This document shows positions 51,504 through 51,841 of a stretch of 51,841 nt of DNA, in pieces. How positions within the stretch are numbered: position 1 is the stretch's first letter; each line of letters begins with the position of its first letter. The position numbers and the translations under genes are program-made. The stretch comes from Lentisphaerae bacterium GWF2_44_16 (GTDB taxonomy: Bacteria > Verrucomicrobiota > Lentisphaeria > Victivallales > GWF2-45-14). Location: positions 8,880 through 60,720 of the forward strand of contig MHBF01000032.1 in NCBI GenBank assembly GCA_001803225.1. Direction: 5' to 3'. Below the pieces are notes generated by a model. That model did not search any database and was not told the origin of the DNA. It saw only the letters and a program-made list of their open reading frames with translations.

Positions 51504-51841
51504 TCACGCTTTTATTTTTTCGCCGGGCTTGAGCTTTTTCATGAGCGCGAGAAACTCAGGCACTTTCTCACTGCCTTCAGCCGGGGCCCAGGAAACGAAA
51601 TCATTTTCCGGTGTCGGAACGTAAGGGCCTTTCTTAACTTCCAGAATTACGGAACCGCCTGCATGAGGGATGAAACCGTGAAAAACATTTTCATCAATTT
51701 CAATGGCCTTTGTTTCGCCGCTTTCTGAGATGGCAATGCGTTCTTTGAGAGTGCCGTCATTTTCAAATATCAGTACATCGGCTGTTCCTTTCAGGATAAT
51801 CAGAAGTTCCGCGGCGTCCTTGCGTGAATGTCTATGCGGCC
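51504..51841 (-). CDS. WbuC-family cupin metalloprotein, 3' part
   Basis: This open frame runs off the right edge, so the 5' end lies outside the window. The visible 111 residues form a cupin: PHRHSRKDAAELL gives the first His metal motif, VFHGFIPHAGGSVILEVKKGPY the second, and FVSWAPAEGS follows. This order fits the WbuC family, found beside O-antigen and surface-polysaccharide genes. Its role is a metal-dependent sugar-related activity that is not well defined. The stop is at 51504-51506, adjacent to the PHP gene stop. Confidence 0.75.
   Translation of the reverse strand, partial: PHRHSRKDAAELLIILKGTADVLIFENDGTLKERIAISESGETKAIEIDENVFHGFIPHAGGSVILEVKKGPYVPTPENDFVSWAPAEGSEKVPEFLALMKKLKPGEKIKA

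Noticed and set aside
1-51841. CRISPR array, prophage, insertion sequence or tRNA cluster
   Set aside because: I saw no regularly spaced direct repeats, transposase, capsid or terminase genes, and no cloverleaf sequence. This is by reading only, so a short tRNA or degraded element could still be missed.

Overview
The window looks like chromosomal DNA from a Gram-negative bacterium of the PVC superphylum, most likely Lentisphaerota (Victivallales-like). The clearest sign is a 51-codon gene at 47249-47404, which matches the small basic protein family known from Chlamydiae, Verrucomicrobia and Lentisphaerae. Supporting signs are several Gfo/Idh/MocA sugar dehydrogenases, a neutral-ceramidase-type hydrolase, an OleC-type ligase, and secreted or lipoprotein signals throughout. 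The taxon call is an inference. I saw no tRNA, rRNA, CRISPR array, prophage or insertion sequence.

Layout. 1-5483: the end of obgE, then a leftward four-gene sensory operon (periplasmic binding protein, hybrid histidine kinase, CBM9-like membrane protein, NusG paralogue). 5484-12083: a metal-ligand-rich secreted protein, YaiI/UPF0178, a diverged formyltransferase, a secreted protein of unknown function, an orphan ABC-2 permease, a Deg9-like protease and a class I aminotransferase. 12435-17944: pyrG, a xerD-type recombinase and an EFR1 ferredoxin (rightward), facing an S51 peptidase and a PaaK-like ligase. 18204-21870: a promoter-led operon of a DegT aminotransferase, a Gfo/Idh dehydrogenase and a ceramidase-like hydrolase. 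22088-26998: a PHP phosphatase and dnaA (leftward), a 620-bp AT-rich region with DnaA-box-like sites, then nagA and an RlmI-like methyltransferase. 27013-30704: a CecR-type TetR regulator driving a YbhG/F/S-like drug exporter, with a near-consensus promoter under an inverted repeat.

30896-43861 is the most unusual part. It is an 11-gene leftward operon with almost no gaps: epimerase-like protein, TetR, two Gfo/Idh dehydrogenases, D-2-hydroxyacid dehydrogenase, class III aminotransferase, M20 hydrolase, Zn-alcohol dehydrogenase, a third Gfo/Idh, a creatininase-GNAT fusion and a fumarylacetoacetate-hydrolase-family enzyme. It ends at a strong terminator. A second TetR, paralogous to the one inside the operon, is transcribed divergently, and both promoters carry the same ACCAAC(T)AGTT motif just downstream of the -10. 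I read this as a self-regulated pathway for an acylated amino-sugar or amino-acid-like compound. The substrate is not identifiable from sequence.

43865-51841: an OleC-like ligase overlapping a UshA-like 5'-nucleotidase, the small basic protein, a secreted protein, an Aquifex-type aconitase coupled to a PHP protein, and the 3' part of a WbuC-family cupin gene. A family of small hairpin repeats (5300-5319, 12130-12149, 12189-12208) shares a CTTCGT loop and flank but has compensatory stem changes; it resembles a REP/BIME element.
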